DNA of 64,000 nucleotides from Gamsiella multidivaricata. Its lineage: Eukaryota > Mortierellomycota > Mortierellomycetes > Mortierellales > Mortierellaceae. Numbering within the stretch: position 1 is the first letter of the stretch; every line of letters begins with the position of its first letter. The stretch covers positions 310,001 through 374,000 of the forward strand of contig NW_026251738.1 of the NCBI RefSeq assembly GCF_025024155.1, written 5' to 3'. Below are positions 43,352 to 54,952 of this stretch, piece after piece. Below the pieces are notes generated by a model. That model worked only from the letters and a program-made list of their open reading frames with translations. It was not told where the DNA came from and searched no databases. The translations under genes and the position numbers were made by a program.

Positions 43352-46066
43352 CTACAGCCGGTGCCCGGGGACGAGACCAAATACGGCACCGACACAGACC
43401 GTGTACAGCACCGCAACCAACACGACCCGGACAGCCCTTTCACGGTGCAACATCAGAATATAAGACTCCTCGATCCTTGCAAACTGCATCCATCGCGTCT
43501 CGCTCACTCCAAAGGCAACCATAACGGGGCAGAGGTTGAACTGAAAAGTCGCGCACTGCAACGTGCCCACAAATGTCGGTATCAATGCCTATCGTATTAA
43601 AAGAAAAAAAAAAGAAAAAAGAAACAAAAAGACATAGAAAGTGGTCGGCGGTAACTTAGTAACTATATCATCGATAAAGAAACCTCCTTCAAAAACGCAA
43701 AAGACGAAACTTACCCAAGCACGAATAGACCTCGGCCGTAGGTCCAAAAAGATCATACAAAGGACCACCACAAACCCTACAAACACCATCCCCAACCCAG
43801 CCACCGCCCTCATCACCCGGTGCGACCGCACCATATTCCCATACGCCCGTGCTTTCAGAAACCTCGGAAAATAATAGGACTCCATCCCCTCAAACACAAT
43901 CTCACGCGCCTCCGAAAACACCAACCCCAGCTCCTGCTCCGGCTGATACAACTCTCCGGGCCCAGATTCCATCGACAGCGCATGGCTGTTACGACTCTGT
44001 CGTACCGAGTGTCCCGGATCCGTTCTTATTCTTCCTCCTTTGGATGTTGGCCCCAGCGACATTCCCTGCCTCTCACGCACTACAGTCATTGATTCATTCT
44101 TGTTCTCCTTAGTCCCTTGGTATTGACAATGAATATCACGAGGGGTATCGCCCATGGCTGTAAGCATCATCCACTCATCCATCACCGCCGCAACCCGCTG
44201 CTTAATATGTTCAGGCACTCGAACCCTCTTCTCCGCCTGCAGAATCAAATACTTGGAATAAATCATTTCCGCCGATTTCTGCACATCCTCCTTCGTCACC
44301 CCTCCTGAAGCTCCCGACAGTGTCAGCCGCTTACTCGTCTTCCTCGGCCCACCACTACTTCCAAGTGTTCGTGGCATCATCGCCACTGTTGAGCCGCCGC
44401 CATCATTACCATCACCGGATCCTGCCCCCTGGCTGTCGGTCCTCTCGAGGTTATCCTCGCCTACGCGTCTACCCCAGTTCGTGGGCACAGCACCCGGGAG
44501 ATAAGGTACCTCGCCCGCCCGGCTCTGTAACACGGATGCGACTATAGGACTCACTGGCGATATCGGCGGACTTGTCATTTGGGAAGAAGGTGCGCTCTTC
44601 ATGAGCATCGGCTCTGAGCTTTCCTTTCTGTGCATCGTACGCATCACTTTCCCATCACCGCTGTCATCGCCATTATCGTCTTCACCGTCGTTGTCGTTGT
44701 CAGAATGGAGATATGCAGCCGAAGATCCAGCGTCAGAGAGTTCCAGGAACCGGTTCGCGGCTGATAGGTGTGGCTCGTACATGTCTGCGGTGACACTTGG
44801 CTTATGTTGATGCTTGCCATGGTTCGAAAGGAATGGAGATGGATCTGTGAATACAAAGGGGGATGTGTTAAAAAAAAAAAAAAAAAAAAAAAAAGGTAGC
44901 GGCAGCGCTTTAGTTCGACGCGTCTCGCAGAAAAGAAATACAGTCAACTATAAACCTAAAAAAAAACGCGTCCTTTTAACGCGCAAAAGCATCCACCACT
45001 TACTCTGCTCCTCCCTCTCGCGCCGCTCCCTCTCGGCCCTTTCCGCCGCCTCTTTCCTCTCCCTCTCGATCCTCTCCAGCGCCATCCTTCGCTTCGTCGC
45101 CCTCACATACAACCTCCACAGCAGCTCATGTGCTGTCACATCCAACCAGAAATCAACCTCCTCAGCACTCTTCTCTACATCCCGCATGTACAAGTAAAAA
45201 TTAAACAAGCACACTGGCGGCAACGTCTTCCTGTGCAGGACTTGCCACAGGCTCGGTAGCCGCTCTTCCTGCGCCTTCTCGTCTACTCCATCAAGCCCTC
45301 CTCCTCGTTGCTGCTGTTGTCGATCGTCTGGGCATAAAGTCGAGTACCTTAATTCCATCCTCCCCGAGCCATCCTGTCCCTCCGATATCCGTTTCTGCCA
45401 GTCGTTGTCATGTCCGTAATCGTGGCCGTGGCCGTGGCCTCCTTGAACGAAAGTGTAGCTCGCACGGCTATCATTACTGCTCCGCAAAGGGTGCACTCGC
45501 TGCTGTTGCTGCCCAACAACAGCACTTTGACGACGATGACGATCATCTGGTGAAGCCGAATTCGAAATCAGTGCACACGACTTTCGTTCCCGCGTCCCCT
45601 CCACACTCGCGGCCGTATATGCATTCGAATGATTCCGGGGTTCCTTGCTCTCCTCTGTGGGGTACGCTTGCTCCACAGGTGAGGGGATATCGACCGCTGC
45701 GATGATTATCGAAGGTGTGAACGGGAAGTTCTCAGATCCCGTTGCGGATGTCGTCGTTGTTACTGCCGACATCAAAGGTCGTGGTTCCGGTAACGATGCG
45801 CGTCCTGTGTCGTTCGTCGTTTCTACCCTTCCGGCAACAATAACTCCTTCTCCTGAACCACACTGCTGCTGCTGCTGCTGTTCTGTCGAGGAAAGAAATG
45901 ACGATGTGGGGTATGTAGGAGTGGTGTCTGCGATTGAATTGGGTCGAAAGGCGACATTTGCCTGAACTCCTTTTGGAGCCTGGATGGCTTCCAGGTGTGG
46001 CGGAGGTTGTTGTCTCTGTCGAACGAAGGATGGAGGACCATTAGGGGATGTAGTCGCCTCGCTCAT
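43352..46066 (-). CDS. Rax1-like RGS-domain membrane protein
   Basis: Exons 46066-45004, 44844-43715 and 43588-43352 give 809 residues. The RGS-like region is split: LPSLWQVLHRKTLPPVCLFN/FYLYMRDVEKSAEEVDFWLD/VTAHELLWRLYV at ~290-340, then an Arg/Glu helix. Its later part, SAEMIYSKYLILQAEKRVRV(PEHIKQRV), FSEAREIVFEGMESYYFPRF, follows a ~150-residue Ser/Gly-rich insert. Three hydrophobic segments close the protein: AVAGLGMVFVGFVVVLCMIF, ALIPTFVGTLQCATFQF and VVLVAVLYTVCVGAVFGLV. Yeast Rax1 has the same RGS plus C-terminal TM plan and marks bud sites. A polarity role here is inference. A second member is at 60803-64000. Frame and splice sites agree (phases 1 and 0). Confidence 0.8.
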
Positions 46067-47236
46067 GTTTTTTATGGATGGTAGATAGATGTAATGTTGA
46101 GGGGTTGGTATATGATTAATGCTTAGTGCTTTAAAAAGAGGCTGTTTGTTTTGCAGAAAGTAGCATTCATGGACTTGAAGGAGGATTTAAGTTCAGTTGA
46201 TGTATGAGGTGGATATGCCGGAGAGAGAGAATAATGTTTTTTTTACAATGAAGAGGGCATTACGCGGTATATGTGAATAAAAAAAAAAAGAAAAAAAAGA
46301 CTAGGGGAAGGGGTGGGATGGGTAGGGCTAAACATTCCGAGCCTACAAACTCTCAACCTTCCGACAGTGAAAAAGAGAAGAGACGAAGAAAGAGAAGAAA
46401 GATTGTGAGAACAAAGAGAAAAAAAAAAAAGATGGAGAGTACGACTTCTCACCCCATCGCAAAACAGCTCAAAAAACAAAAAAGCCGAGAAGAGATAAAG
46501 GCGCGCTCTTCGCTGCGTGCATACGCGCTATCTGCTGTTTGTTCAAGGAGTCGAACGGGGGATAAAAGGAGTAAGACGGGGCATCCTAAATCGCCAATCA
46601 TTTTGTCGAGGCTCCTGTCCCTCAGGGAACACGGCTTTGAATAAGAGCCGCATATATGTCGACACGAATGGAGAAAAAAATAATAATCAAGGAGTATATC
46701 CTCTTCTGCTTTATGGGATGCTCCTGCATGCACACGCGCACATGTACATGAGCGTGGGAGCGTTAATGTATGTGCAAGTGTGCTTTTTCTTGCTAAGATG
46801 TGTATTGTGAGTGAGTTGGCTTTGCCTCGTAGTTTGCATAATCTGTGATGTGCGCGTTTTTGTTAGGTCGTGCAGGGCGCGTTTTTTTTCATTTGGCTCG
46901 TCTTTGTCAGCCCAAGGGTTCTTCATTCCTGGCTTATGAAATCAATCATATGAGAACACAAGCTTCATTTACGCGTATTGTGTATATATTGTCGTTGTAT
47001 TAAGGCTGAAGAAAACGCTGTGCTACATGTCATTCATTTCGGCTTCAATGGACCAAAAAGAGGAAGTGGGACAAAAAGGTTGGAGGAAGAGAAGGGCCGA
47101 AAGGGCTAGACTACTAATGCGAGCATGGAGGCGTATATAAAATTACAAAGGTTTGCTACACACATATAAAACGAAATAAGAAGGAATGAACAAACGAAAG
47201 AGGAGAGGAGGGATGGACCGTCAACAGTGTGCCCTT
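46067..47236. other. Intergenic region
   Basis: Holds A-rich tracts (46278-46300, 46419-46430) and CA/GT-rich sequence near 46730-46800. No gene recognised. Confidence 0.5.
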
Positions 47237-49048
47237 TTAACAGCACCCCCTCGATTTTTTCCGGGCATCCGATTCTGCATCCCAATCCAATCTCGTCGAT
47301 CCTCCACCACCACCTCCTCCAACCATATCCAGCTCCATCTGCGGTATCCTCACTGTCTTTGCAATATACAAGAACGCGTCCTCAACATGGATCCCATCCT
47401 TGGCTGAGGCCTCAAAGCAGGGCATTTCCACCTTCGATCCTGTCACCGTGCTGTGTTCCTGTGCAAATCCTCGTGCCTGTCGTCTCGACACCACCCGCTC
47501 GTCAATATCGATCTTGTTGCCGAGCAGCACAAAGGGGAAATCCGGATTACTGTCGCCAATCCCTGCCTGGCTCAAAAACTCCCGTTGCCACTTGGCCAGG
47601 TGTTCAAAAGTCAGATAGTTCGTTACATCGTAGCAGAGTATGCACGCGTCCGCGCCTCGATAGAATGCAATGCCGAGTGATTGGAATCGCTCCTGACCTA
47701 TGACACGACAACAAAAACGTCATGCACGAATAGCGTGAGCAACAGAAAACAAACAAATATCAGCAGAAACAATAAAATGAGAGACCCCGCGCTCCTTCTT
47801 TGCTTGACCCTATTTCTCTGAGATTGCTTATCGATAGCACGCAAGTTGAAGACCGTGCGTGAGATAATATTACAAGGTCAACCCCACAACCCTACTTTTC
47901 TACACCTGCCTCTTTTTCTGCTTTCGCTTTCGCTGTCTTTTCCTTTTCTTTGTTTGGATATTGGAGCAAAAAAAAACAAGAAGCTCTGGTCGATCCTTGG
48001 ACCAACATGCGCGTGTGTCCTTCCCCTCATTCTTTTTTGTGCTCTCCCCAGAACCTTGAAAATCCAGAGACGCCACGAAGAAAAAGAAAACGAACCTGCA
48101 GTATCCCAGATCTGAAGCGAGACCCGCTTGCCGTCTTCGAGCTCGATCTCCTTTGTGATAAAATCCGCTCCGATCGTCGCCTTGTATGCGTTCGTAAATC
48201 TCTTGTGGATGAACTAAGCAATGTTCACACGCAAGAAGAAAAAAAAAAAAAGTTGGAGGGAAACAACGAAACGTCTTGGTCAGCACGGGCAATTGCTCTT
48301 TTTTTTTTGTTGTTGTTGTTGTTGTTGTTGTTTGGACTTTAGACTTTTGCTTGTCGTTTATCTCCGTACATGCATATAGATGTCCATGGTTAAAAAATCC
48401 TGCACAAGGCGATCGGATTATCCGTTTGCAGCTATCGATTGTCTGACTCTCCTTTGTCCAATTCATGCACCGTTTGGTCCTGCAGTCCTGCATATCATGT
48501 TCACAACGGCAATGGATGTTGCAGGGCATGTTTCTTACTTGATTACGTAGGGATGTCTGTGAGTTGTTGCATATTGTTTAATATTACGTTGCAAACGATG
48601 TTGGTTGCATCGTTGTCGGTGTAGTTGATACAAGGCCGTAGAGCGACAAATGGACATGGTCCATGATCGATTGAAAGTAGGGTCGTAGCAGCATAACCGT
48701 AGCCGTGGTTGTCCATCCAGTGCACCGAGAGGCATAAGCAAGTCATGTTGAACGTTTCCCGGCGCAAATGAGAAGAAGAGTTCGTACAAGAAGGCGATAA
48801 GGAAAAAAAAAAAAAGAGAAATAGAGAAAGAAAGTTAGTTCTGGTTGAGCAACCACACCGTGCAGCATAAAAGAAAGGCAGCCTGTGCAGGTTGACATTC
48901 GACTCGACATCAACAAGGAACTCGTCCAGACTCATTCCACGAAAAGAGTATTCAAGGTGTGCAGGGGTGTTTGGTTGAAGTTGAGAGCATTTACCTTGCC
49001 TACTCCTCCATCGCCGACAAGGACAACCTTCAGCAGCTGCTTGCCCAT
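47237..49048 (-). CDS. YPT7: Rab7/Ypt7 small GTPase
   Basis: Exons 49048-48995, 48556-48539 (an 18-nt microexon, TSLRNQ), 48213-48096 and 47697-47237 give 216 residues. It starts MGKQLLKVVLVGDGGVGK. The effector loop [43 protein letters not shown] and EASAKDG follow. The end KKSRGCC carries two Cys for geranylgeranylation. YKATIGADF is diagnostic of Rab7. It directs late endosome/vacuole fusion and HOPS recruitment. The Met found in most Rab7s after TSL is Arg here. Introns are 438, 325 and 398 nt. The gene is divergent from PIG-H. Confidence 0.94.
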
Positions 49049-49979
49049 GATGCTACTCGTTGGGCTGAAGAGGAAGCTGGGGGAAAGAGAGGGAAATGGT
49101 TATGAGAAGATAAGGGTTGAGGTTGAGGGTAGCTTGTCCTGCCGTTCGAAAAGACGCTGTAGCTGTGGTCGAGGTGGGAAGTGTGGAGTGTGAAGTATGG
49201 TGTAAGGTGTGAGGGAATGTGCTGAATGAGTTTAAAAGATCTCAATGAGCGGGAAGAGAGGATGAGAAAAGAAGGGTGGAGTTGAGAGTTAAAGGGGTAC
49301 AAGCGTATGGTTATGTGGGAACACAGAGGTGGAGGGAAGCTGTTGTTGTGTTGTGCTTCCCTTCCTATCTGACGACTGACGACCAGGACAAAGACAAGGA
49401 CGAGGACGAAGACGAAGAAGACAACGACGAAGAAGATAGGGTTCATACAGCTGTAGATGCACATGATGGCACCATCCCATCTATCTTCACCAGTATGTCA
49501 TCTCCTTTCAGCCAACCGTACCATACCATTCCGGACCAGGCCAGGCCAGGCCAGGCCAGGAGACCCTTCAGGTTAGTTTGTTTGTCCTGGTGTCCTGTGG
49601 TTTAGTAGCAATTATGCATCGCCCAATGCTCCTCGCGCGACTCGCTGCAGTCGTCTGTGTCATGCTCCCCAGCGCGGTCGTTACTTACGTATATTCGAAA
49701 GCGCCTGGCGAGGTATGTTTTATTGACGACGGCATTCATTCCTGCCACTGTTTTGTGTTCACTATTCGTTCTAGTCGTGCCTTGGTGCATGTGCGACCGT
49801 ATGGGTCATGCACGTACCTTCAAACGCGTAAAAAAAAGTGTGGAAACGACGCCACCAAAAAAAAAAAAAAAAAAAAAAAAAAGTCGCCTCCATTTTTTTC
49901 AGGTACCACAACCACTCCTACCACATGCACTCTTCCTCTCATTACTACTGCTTCACTCATTTGATCCTGTCCAGATGTC
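49049..49979. other. Divergent intergenic region with short tandem repeats
   Basis: Includes a GACGA-rich tract (49385-49435), a CCAGG repeat (49536-49560) and an A26 run (49857-49882). An open stretch with ATG 49614 (MHRPMLLARLAAVVCVMLPS...) looks like a signal sequence and ends at GAG|GTATGT, a good donor. It may be a 5' exon, but no in-frame partner was found. Confidence 0.35.
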
Positions 49980-50783
49980 ATGACGTTCCGATGCTATGCC
50001 CATGCCGACAACACGCGCGAGTACATCATGACAAGTGATGCCAAGCGCATCAGCTCCTACGACTTTATGCTCGTCTTTCTCTGTCTCGGAATCGTCAATA
50101 CCCTGGTACAATTCTCTCACCTCTCTCGCTTTCTCCATTCAGTTTCTGGGTCTCTTGTTGGGAACTTTCTTTACTAAAATCCCTATCTGTTCATACCATA
50201 CACAGGGTACTACATATACATGCTACGCAGTGGTCACCCTTTTGATCGTCTCGCGGATAGTCGTCAAGCTATTTATGGTCACAGAAGGCAAGGCGTCGGT
50301 TGTGTGTCAACATGGGAAGCCAACGAGTAATTGTTTTGGACCAAACGAAAAATAACGCTTAAGTCTTTTTGATTGCCCTTGCCAGAAACGATACTGGTCA
50401 TAAGGGATGTCGGTGTTCAGGTTAAGACTGTATACCTTGGAGGCAGGAGTTCTTCTCGATTCATTGATCGGTCCAAGATCTCGGATATCATCATCAATGA
50501 GGCCATTACCATGATGCATATTCGTGTCTACATGGCGATCATTGTCGAGGGCGAGGACAAAATGGTCGTCGTCTTTCAGGTACGATGCTCATTCATTTGT
50601 GTTCAGTACAATTACTGATTTTGTGATATCGTGGTATCGTCTTTAATTTGCCAATATGGATGCCTCTTGGGAATATAGCACCTATTGCCGAGACTGAATG
50701 TGGTGCTGCAGGCGTACCATGGGGCGAGGTCTATCATCTTTAATGAAAAGGACAATTCGGACGTTCCGCTCGAGTTCTCGTAG
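49980..50783 (+). CDS. GPI15: PIG-H/Gpi15, subunit of GPI-GlcNAc transferase
   Basis: Exons 49980-50105, 50143-50287, 50386-50579 and 50679-50783 give 189 residues, close to human PIG-H (188). Two hydrophobic segments (FMLVFLCLGIVNTLFLGLLL; YAVVTLLIVSRIVVKLFMV) form the hairpin. The PIG-H domain follows: ETILVIRDVGVQVKTVYLGG, RFIDRSKISDIIINEAITMM, VVVFQ, PRLNVVLQAYHGAR. It works with PIG-A at the ER in the first step of GPI anchor synthesis. The second intron has a GC donor (GAAG|GCAAGG). With it FMVTEETILVI is continuous; without it the domain is broken. The first intron is only 37 nt (GTACAA...TTCAG). A poly(A) signal AATAAA is at 50859. Confidence 0.87.
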
Positions 50784-51160
50784 CACAAGAGACGCTTCAC
50801 AGGATGCATCATAGCATCACAAGGCCGATGAAGGATGTACATGAGATAAAGAACCTCCAATAAACCAGCTGCGGATCAAAAGTACAGCACTCTGTTCAAA
50901 CTTCCGGCGGCAGCAGTATTTGAGTGAAAACTCATTTCGATCTGGATGGGAATAGACCGCCATAGGAAATATTCCCATAAGCGATAGCAACCAGCCACTG
51001 ACTGGCCTTTGGGTCTTTGTCCCTCTCTGATCAACCGCTCAGAAAACCATTTCGACCCTTGACACATCCACTCCTCCTGTCCCAAGTGTCCCTCTCCCCT
51101 TTCTCTTCTTGTGACCCTCTTCATTGATTATACCATCCATACAACAGCAATAGCACCTCC

Positions 51161-52876
51161 ATGTCGCAACCCGTTCACAAAAAGTACGCGATCGTTGTGT
51201 TTTTAGCTGATCACCATCATCAATACGCGTGCGTGCAAATACTGATCCTCAGAATACATCTTTCTGACACACACCTCTATCCACAGGAAATTCGGAAGCG
51301 AGTTTCTCTGCAAGACCCGGTACAGGAACACGTTACCACTACCACCGTTCGCTCCCAAGCTCCTCGCCCTGCCCTCATCCACCGAACGATGCATCAAATT
51401 CCAATCCACAGGACTCGCCGAGGCAACCTCCAACGAGCTCATCCTCGATAACCAATATGCTCTCCCTATTGACCTCATCGAGATGCGTGAAAACTACTTT
51501 GGAGAAGGACGACAGCACCATCACCTCGAGAACGGAGCCCTTGTCAACGGAGGGCTGAACCAGGTGGACGACATGTTGCTTGCTTTGCCAGTCAAGGCAC
51601 CCACGGCCGCTGGCGTTGGGGCAGGTGTGAATGGTGCAGCGGCGACTGGATTGGCGATCCCAAACAAATCGCGCTTGCCGGCAGTATCATGGTTGCGTAG
51701 GACAGAATACATCAGTTCAGAGACACCCACTGGAGCAGGAAAGGGTGCCTACAAAGAGTAAGTGCGAACCTCTATATGCCTATGTCGACAATCTACAGGA
51801 TGATACACAGCTGGGTATGCATGCCGCACCGAACTTATCCTCTCTAACTTTCTTTCGCGACATAGCTCTTCCTCGAGGAGGAAAAAAATGGATGTGGTCA
51901 GCACGAGGGAGGGACAGATTGTGGCGATCGAAAAGACGTTTGAGCGCTTCTTGAAGAAATCAGGACCATCATCGGCAGCAACAGAACCACTTTCGGAAGA
52001 AGAGTTCTTGGCAGGATTGAAGCACCCAACCAATCCGGACCTGAAGGCAGTCGAGTCATTACCTGTTTTCCCCGATTTTGATATCTGGGGCAACGCCTAC
52101 ACGCTCGTTACGTTTGATGTTGATCCTGAAATGAGCAATGACAGACCCGTACAGCTTCAGGAAGAAGGGGTAAGCCAGGCCTCTTATTGTATCATTGTCA
52201 TAGAGGTGCGACTGGAGGAGACTACAGTGTATTGGAAAACCCTTCTTACTAATCTGCGTTCTGTATGCGTGTGTTTGGTAGTCTTCACATCAGAACAGAG
52301 CACAGCGTTCATCCAACGCACTGATCAAGCCGATGCACGATGCCAATGATCCAGAGACCTGGCTTGGCTACTACCTGCCGGACACGGAGACTGCCAAGGA
52401 GATCAATCGCCGCAAGAGGACCCGAGCACAATTGGCGGCTAGTGGATTGAACCTGGACGAAGACGAGGACGAGGACGAGAAATCGAAGGAGATGGCATTC
52501 AGTTTGCAGCGCGATTACACCTACACGACCATCCCCTGTGCGGCCTTGTCGCAGCTCGTGTTCACGTTCAGGGAGCAAGCAGAAACGAAACAGAAGGCAG
52601 CGTTCTATAACCCGATGCAGTCTAAACTCATGCTGCGCAAGAAGCGTGCTAAGGTATATACTGATTTTTTTTTTTTTTTTTTTTGGCCTATTATCACGGC
52701 TGGGTTGAATGTGAAAAGAATAAGTGGATACTCATGCTGATTTTGTGTTCTTTTTCTTTCTGAAGCGCTATGAGGATGACGATCCACCTATTACGCATAT
52801 TGATGTGACATCTCGTCGCATGAACTCTGACGAGCTTGCGGCCAAGCGGGACGCTCTGGATGCCATTGGACTTTAA
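51161..52876 (+). CDS. PAF1: PAF1, RNA polymerase II-associated factor 1
   Basis: Exons 51161-51183, 51287-51757, 51866-52169, 52282-52653 and 52766-52876 give 426 residues. The first exon ends after AAAAA, so the start reads MSQPVHKKKFGSEFLCKTRY. The PAF1 core follows: RNTLPLPPFAPKLLALP, WLRRTEYISSE, GQIVAIEKTFERFLKKSG, VFPDFDIWGN. Then AFYNPMQSKLMLRKKR and ITHIDVTSRRMNSDE near the C-terminus. It scaffolds the Paf1 complex in transcription elongation and is needed for H2B ubiquitination and H3K4/K36 methylation. It is shorter than yeast PAF1 (445) and lacks the long acidic/serine C-terminus of the human protein. It converges with the enoyl-CoA isomerase gene, stops 247 bp apart. Confidence 0.93.
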
Positions 52877-53122
52877 TGGGAAAAGAGTGACGGGTGGAAA
52901 TGGACATGATCTCCATGCAAAACAATCCATCATGCACACGGAGAAGACTTGAGGACAACACCCACACACTGTATTAATAAAATAAAAAAACACGCCAGAA
53001 AAACCATTCATCTTTGGCACTTGCTATTCAAGGCTCACTTTATTCAAAGGATGGTCTTCTACGTCCATTCATACATTGATACACGCACATACATACACGG
53101 ATTTTGATTTCCTTTCATTGGT

Positions 53123-54302
53123 TTACAACTTGGCCTGACCCACCAATAAGTAAGACGAGGCCTCGGGGTACATATCCTCCTTGATGTTTTGGATGATCGA
53201 ACCAGCCTTGGATTTGGGTGCGATCTTGAGGGCGAGCTTCTTGGCGAGCTCGAACGTAGCATCAATGCCGTCAGTATCGGGGATGGCATCGACGATATGG
53301 TTCGCGAGCGCGTCCTTGCCAGAATAGCGGCGGGCCTCGAGAACGACGGAGCGGTAGACGTGGTGAGGGAGCTTGTAGCGCAGCAAGGCGGACATGCCCG
53401 ATGGCAGCGGCGAAGGCAAGTCGATCTCGTTCTATGGAAGGGAGTAAGATGAAGGTGTGAGTCAGTAACTGAGACGATGGTATGTGGCGATGCTGTCCAT
53501 ATTTCTTTGTTTTTCTCTTCAGACAATACACTTACCATGCACATGAAGCCACGATCGCTTCGCATGACGCGGTAGTCGTGAGCCATGGCCATTAGCATGC
53601 CGCCTGCAAAAGCGTGTCTAAGCCGGCGGATCGGATACGAATCCGGGTCAGTTCAGATCAGTTCCCCCCGCGTTCATTGCCAAGGTTATCGAGGTACAGA
53701 ATTCTCCCCAAGGATCGTGAACAAATGGCAGAGTTGATGTATGAAAAGATGGAGAAGGAAGCGCAAAGATGTCTGCACAAACACACTGATGGTGCCATGT
53801 GAGATGCCCATCCATCCATTAGTCTACGCCCAATGCATTTTTTTAAGGTTCCTCTCTCGGTAACTTTTTCAACCGATCCCTTTTCAAAAAACAGCCCTCT
53901 CGGCCGATCCCCCTCCCTCCTACTCCTCCCTCTCCCCCGAACGCGCTTTCAGTCACCTTACCCATTAACACATGCAACGGTTGGAATGGTGAAGACCAGG
54001 ATCTTGTGCAACATCGGCATGAAGATGTTCTCCGTGAACCCAGGGACCGAGAACGCCTTCTCGATATGAAGACCGTTCGAATAAAACTTCTCCGATGCTC
54101 CACGGGAGATCAAGGCGGCCTCGGTCAGTCCTTCGTTGTAGACGACCTCGGAGACGTGATCGAGGGCATCACAGATCGCGGCGCAGAACTCGGTAGTGAA
54201 GCGGTTGTCGTTGTCGAGCATAGTGAGGATGAAGAGGGGGCCATCACGGGTGATGGAGAGGAGTTGCGAGGATTCAGAGGGGAAGTACTTTGCAGCGGAC
54301 AT
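53123..54302 (-). CDS. Peroxisomal enoyl-CoA hydratase/isomerase family protein (ECI-like)
   Basis: Exons 54302-53962, 53617-53536 and 53431-53123 give 243 residues. The crotonase fold is seen: ALISRGASEKFYSNGLHIEK (oxyanion loop), IPTVACVNGHAFAGGMLMAM (second oxyanion loop), AHDYRVMRSDRGFMCMNEID. A helical C-terminal part follows. It ends QAKL; AKL is a type 1 peroxisomal targeting signal. Sequence style and length are closest to Delta3,Delta2-enoyl-CoA isomerases of plants and fungi, which let beta-oxidation handle odd double bonds. Hydratase activity is less likely because the usual second catalytic Glu is not obvious. Introns are 344 and 104 nt. Confidence 0.85.
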
Positions 54303-54952
54303 TGTGAGGTTGTTTGATGGTGCTGAGGATTGAGTGGAGGTGGAGAGTGGGAAAGGCGGGTGTGGGTGGGCGAGTGAATAAATGGGTGTGAAGAGGATGG
54401 AATGAATGGAGATGATGAATGGAGGAGTCGGGTTTTTATCCAGCGTCCTTCTTCTTCCACACGCCCCCCTTTGACAGGGACAGGGACAGGGACTCTCCTC
54501 CATGTGACAATTGCGGAAATGCACACGGCCCATTTTACTATACTTTTTGCCACGCGGCTGAATACAGCACCGCGGGTGGTTGGAGACCTATCCTGGAGGA
54601 CATGGAGCAGGAAGCAAGGTACATGTAGCATATATAAAATGCACTTCCTGCATCGATGCTGCAAATGCCATCCTCCTCCTGCAGTCTTTGCTCTATCCTC
54701 CACGTCTTTCGGCCATCGATCGTTGCACAGAAGTAGAATTCAGTCAAAGTGGCTTTCCTCCGTCCAAGGGTCTTGGCGTGCACAAAAGACACTGCCCCAA
54801 TGGCTTACAGAGCAATGTGAACCCTCGTCTCTCTCCTTTTCTCTCTCACCTTGTCCTCCAGTTACTTTCACAGCTCCATCTTTCTCTGGTTCTTTTTTTT
54901 TTTTTCTTTTTTTTTTCAAGTATACATTTATCATCTATTGCCCAGAACCTCA
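54303..54952. other. Divergent promoter region
   Basis: Between the isomerase and F-box gene 2. It ends in a T-rich stretch (54891-54916) directly before the F-box ATG. Longer open frames here lack protein-like composition. Confidence 0.5.

Noticed and set aside
46273..46644. Lys/Arg-rich plus-strand open frame
   Set aside because: Driven by A/G-rich tracts; no homology-like features.
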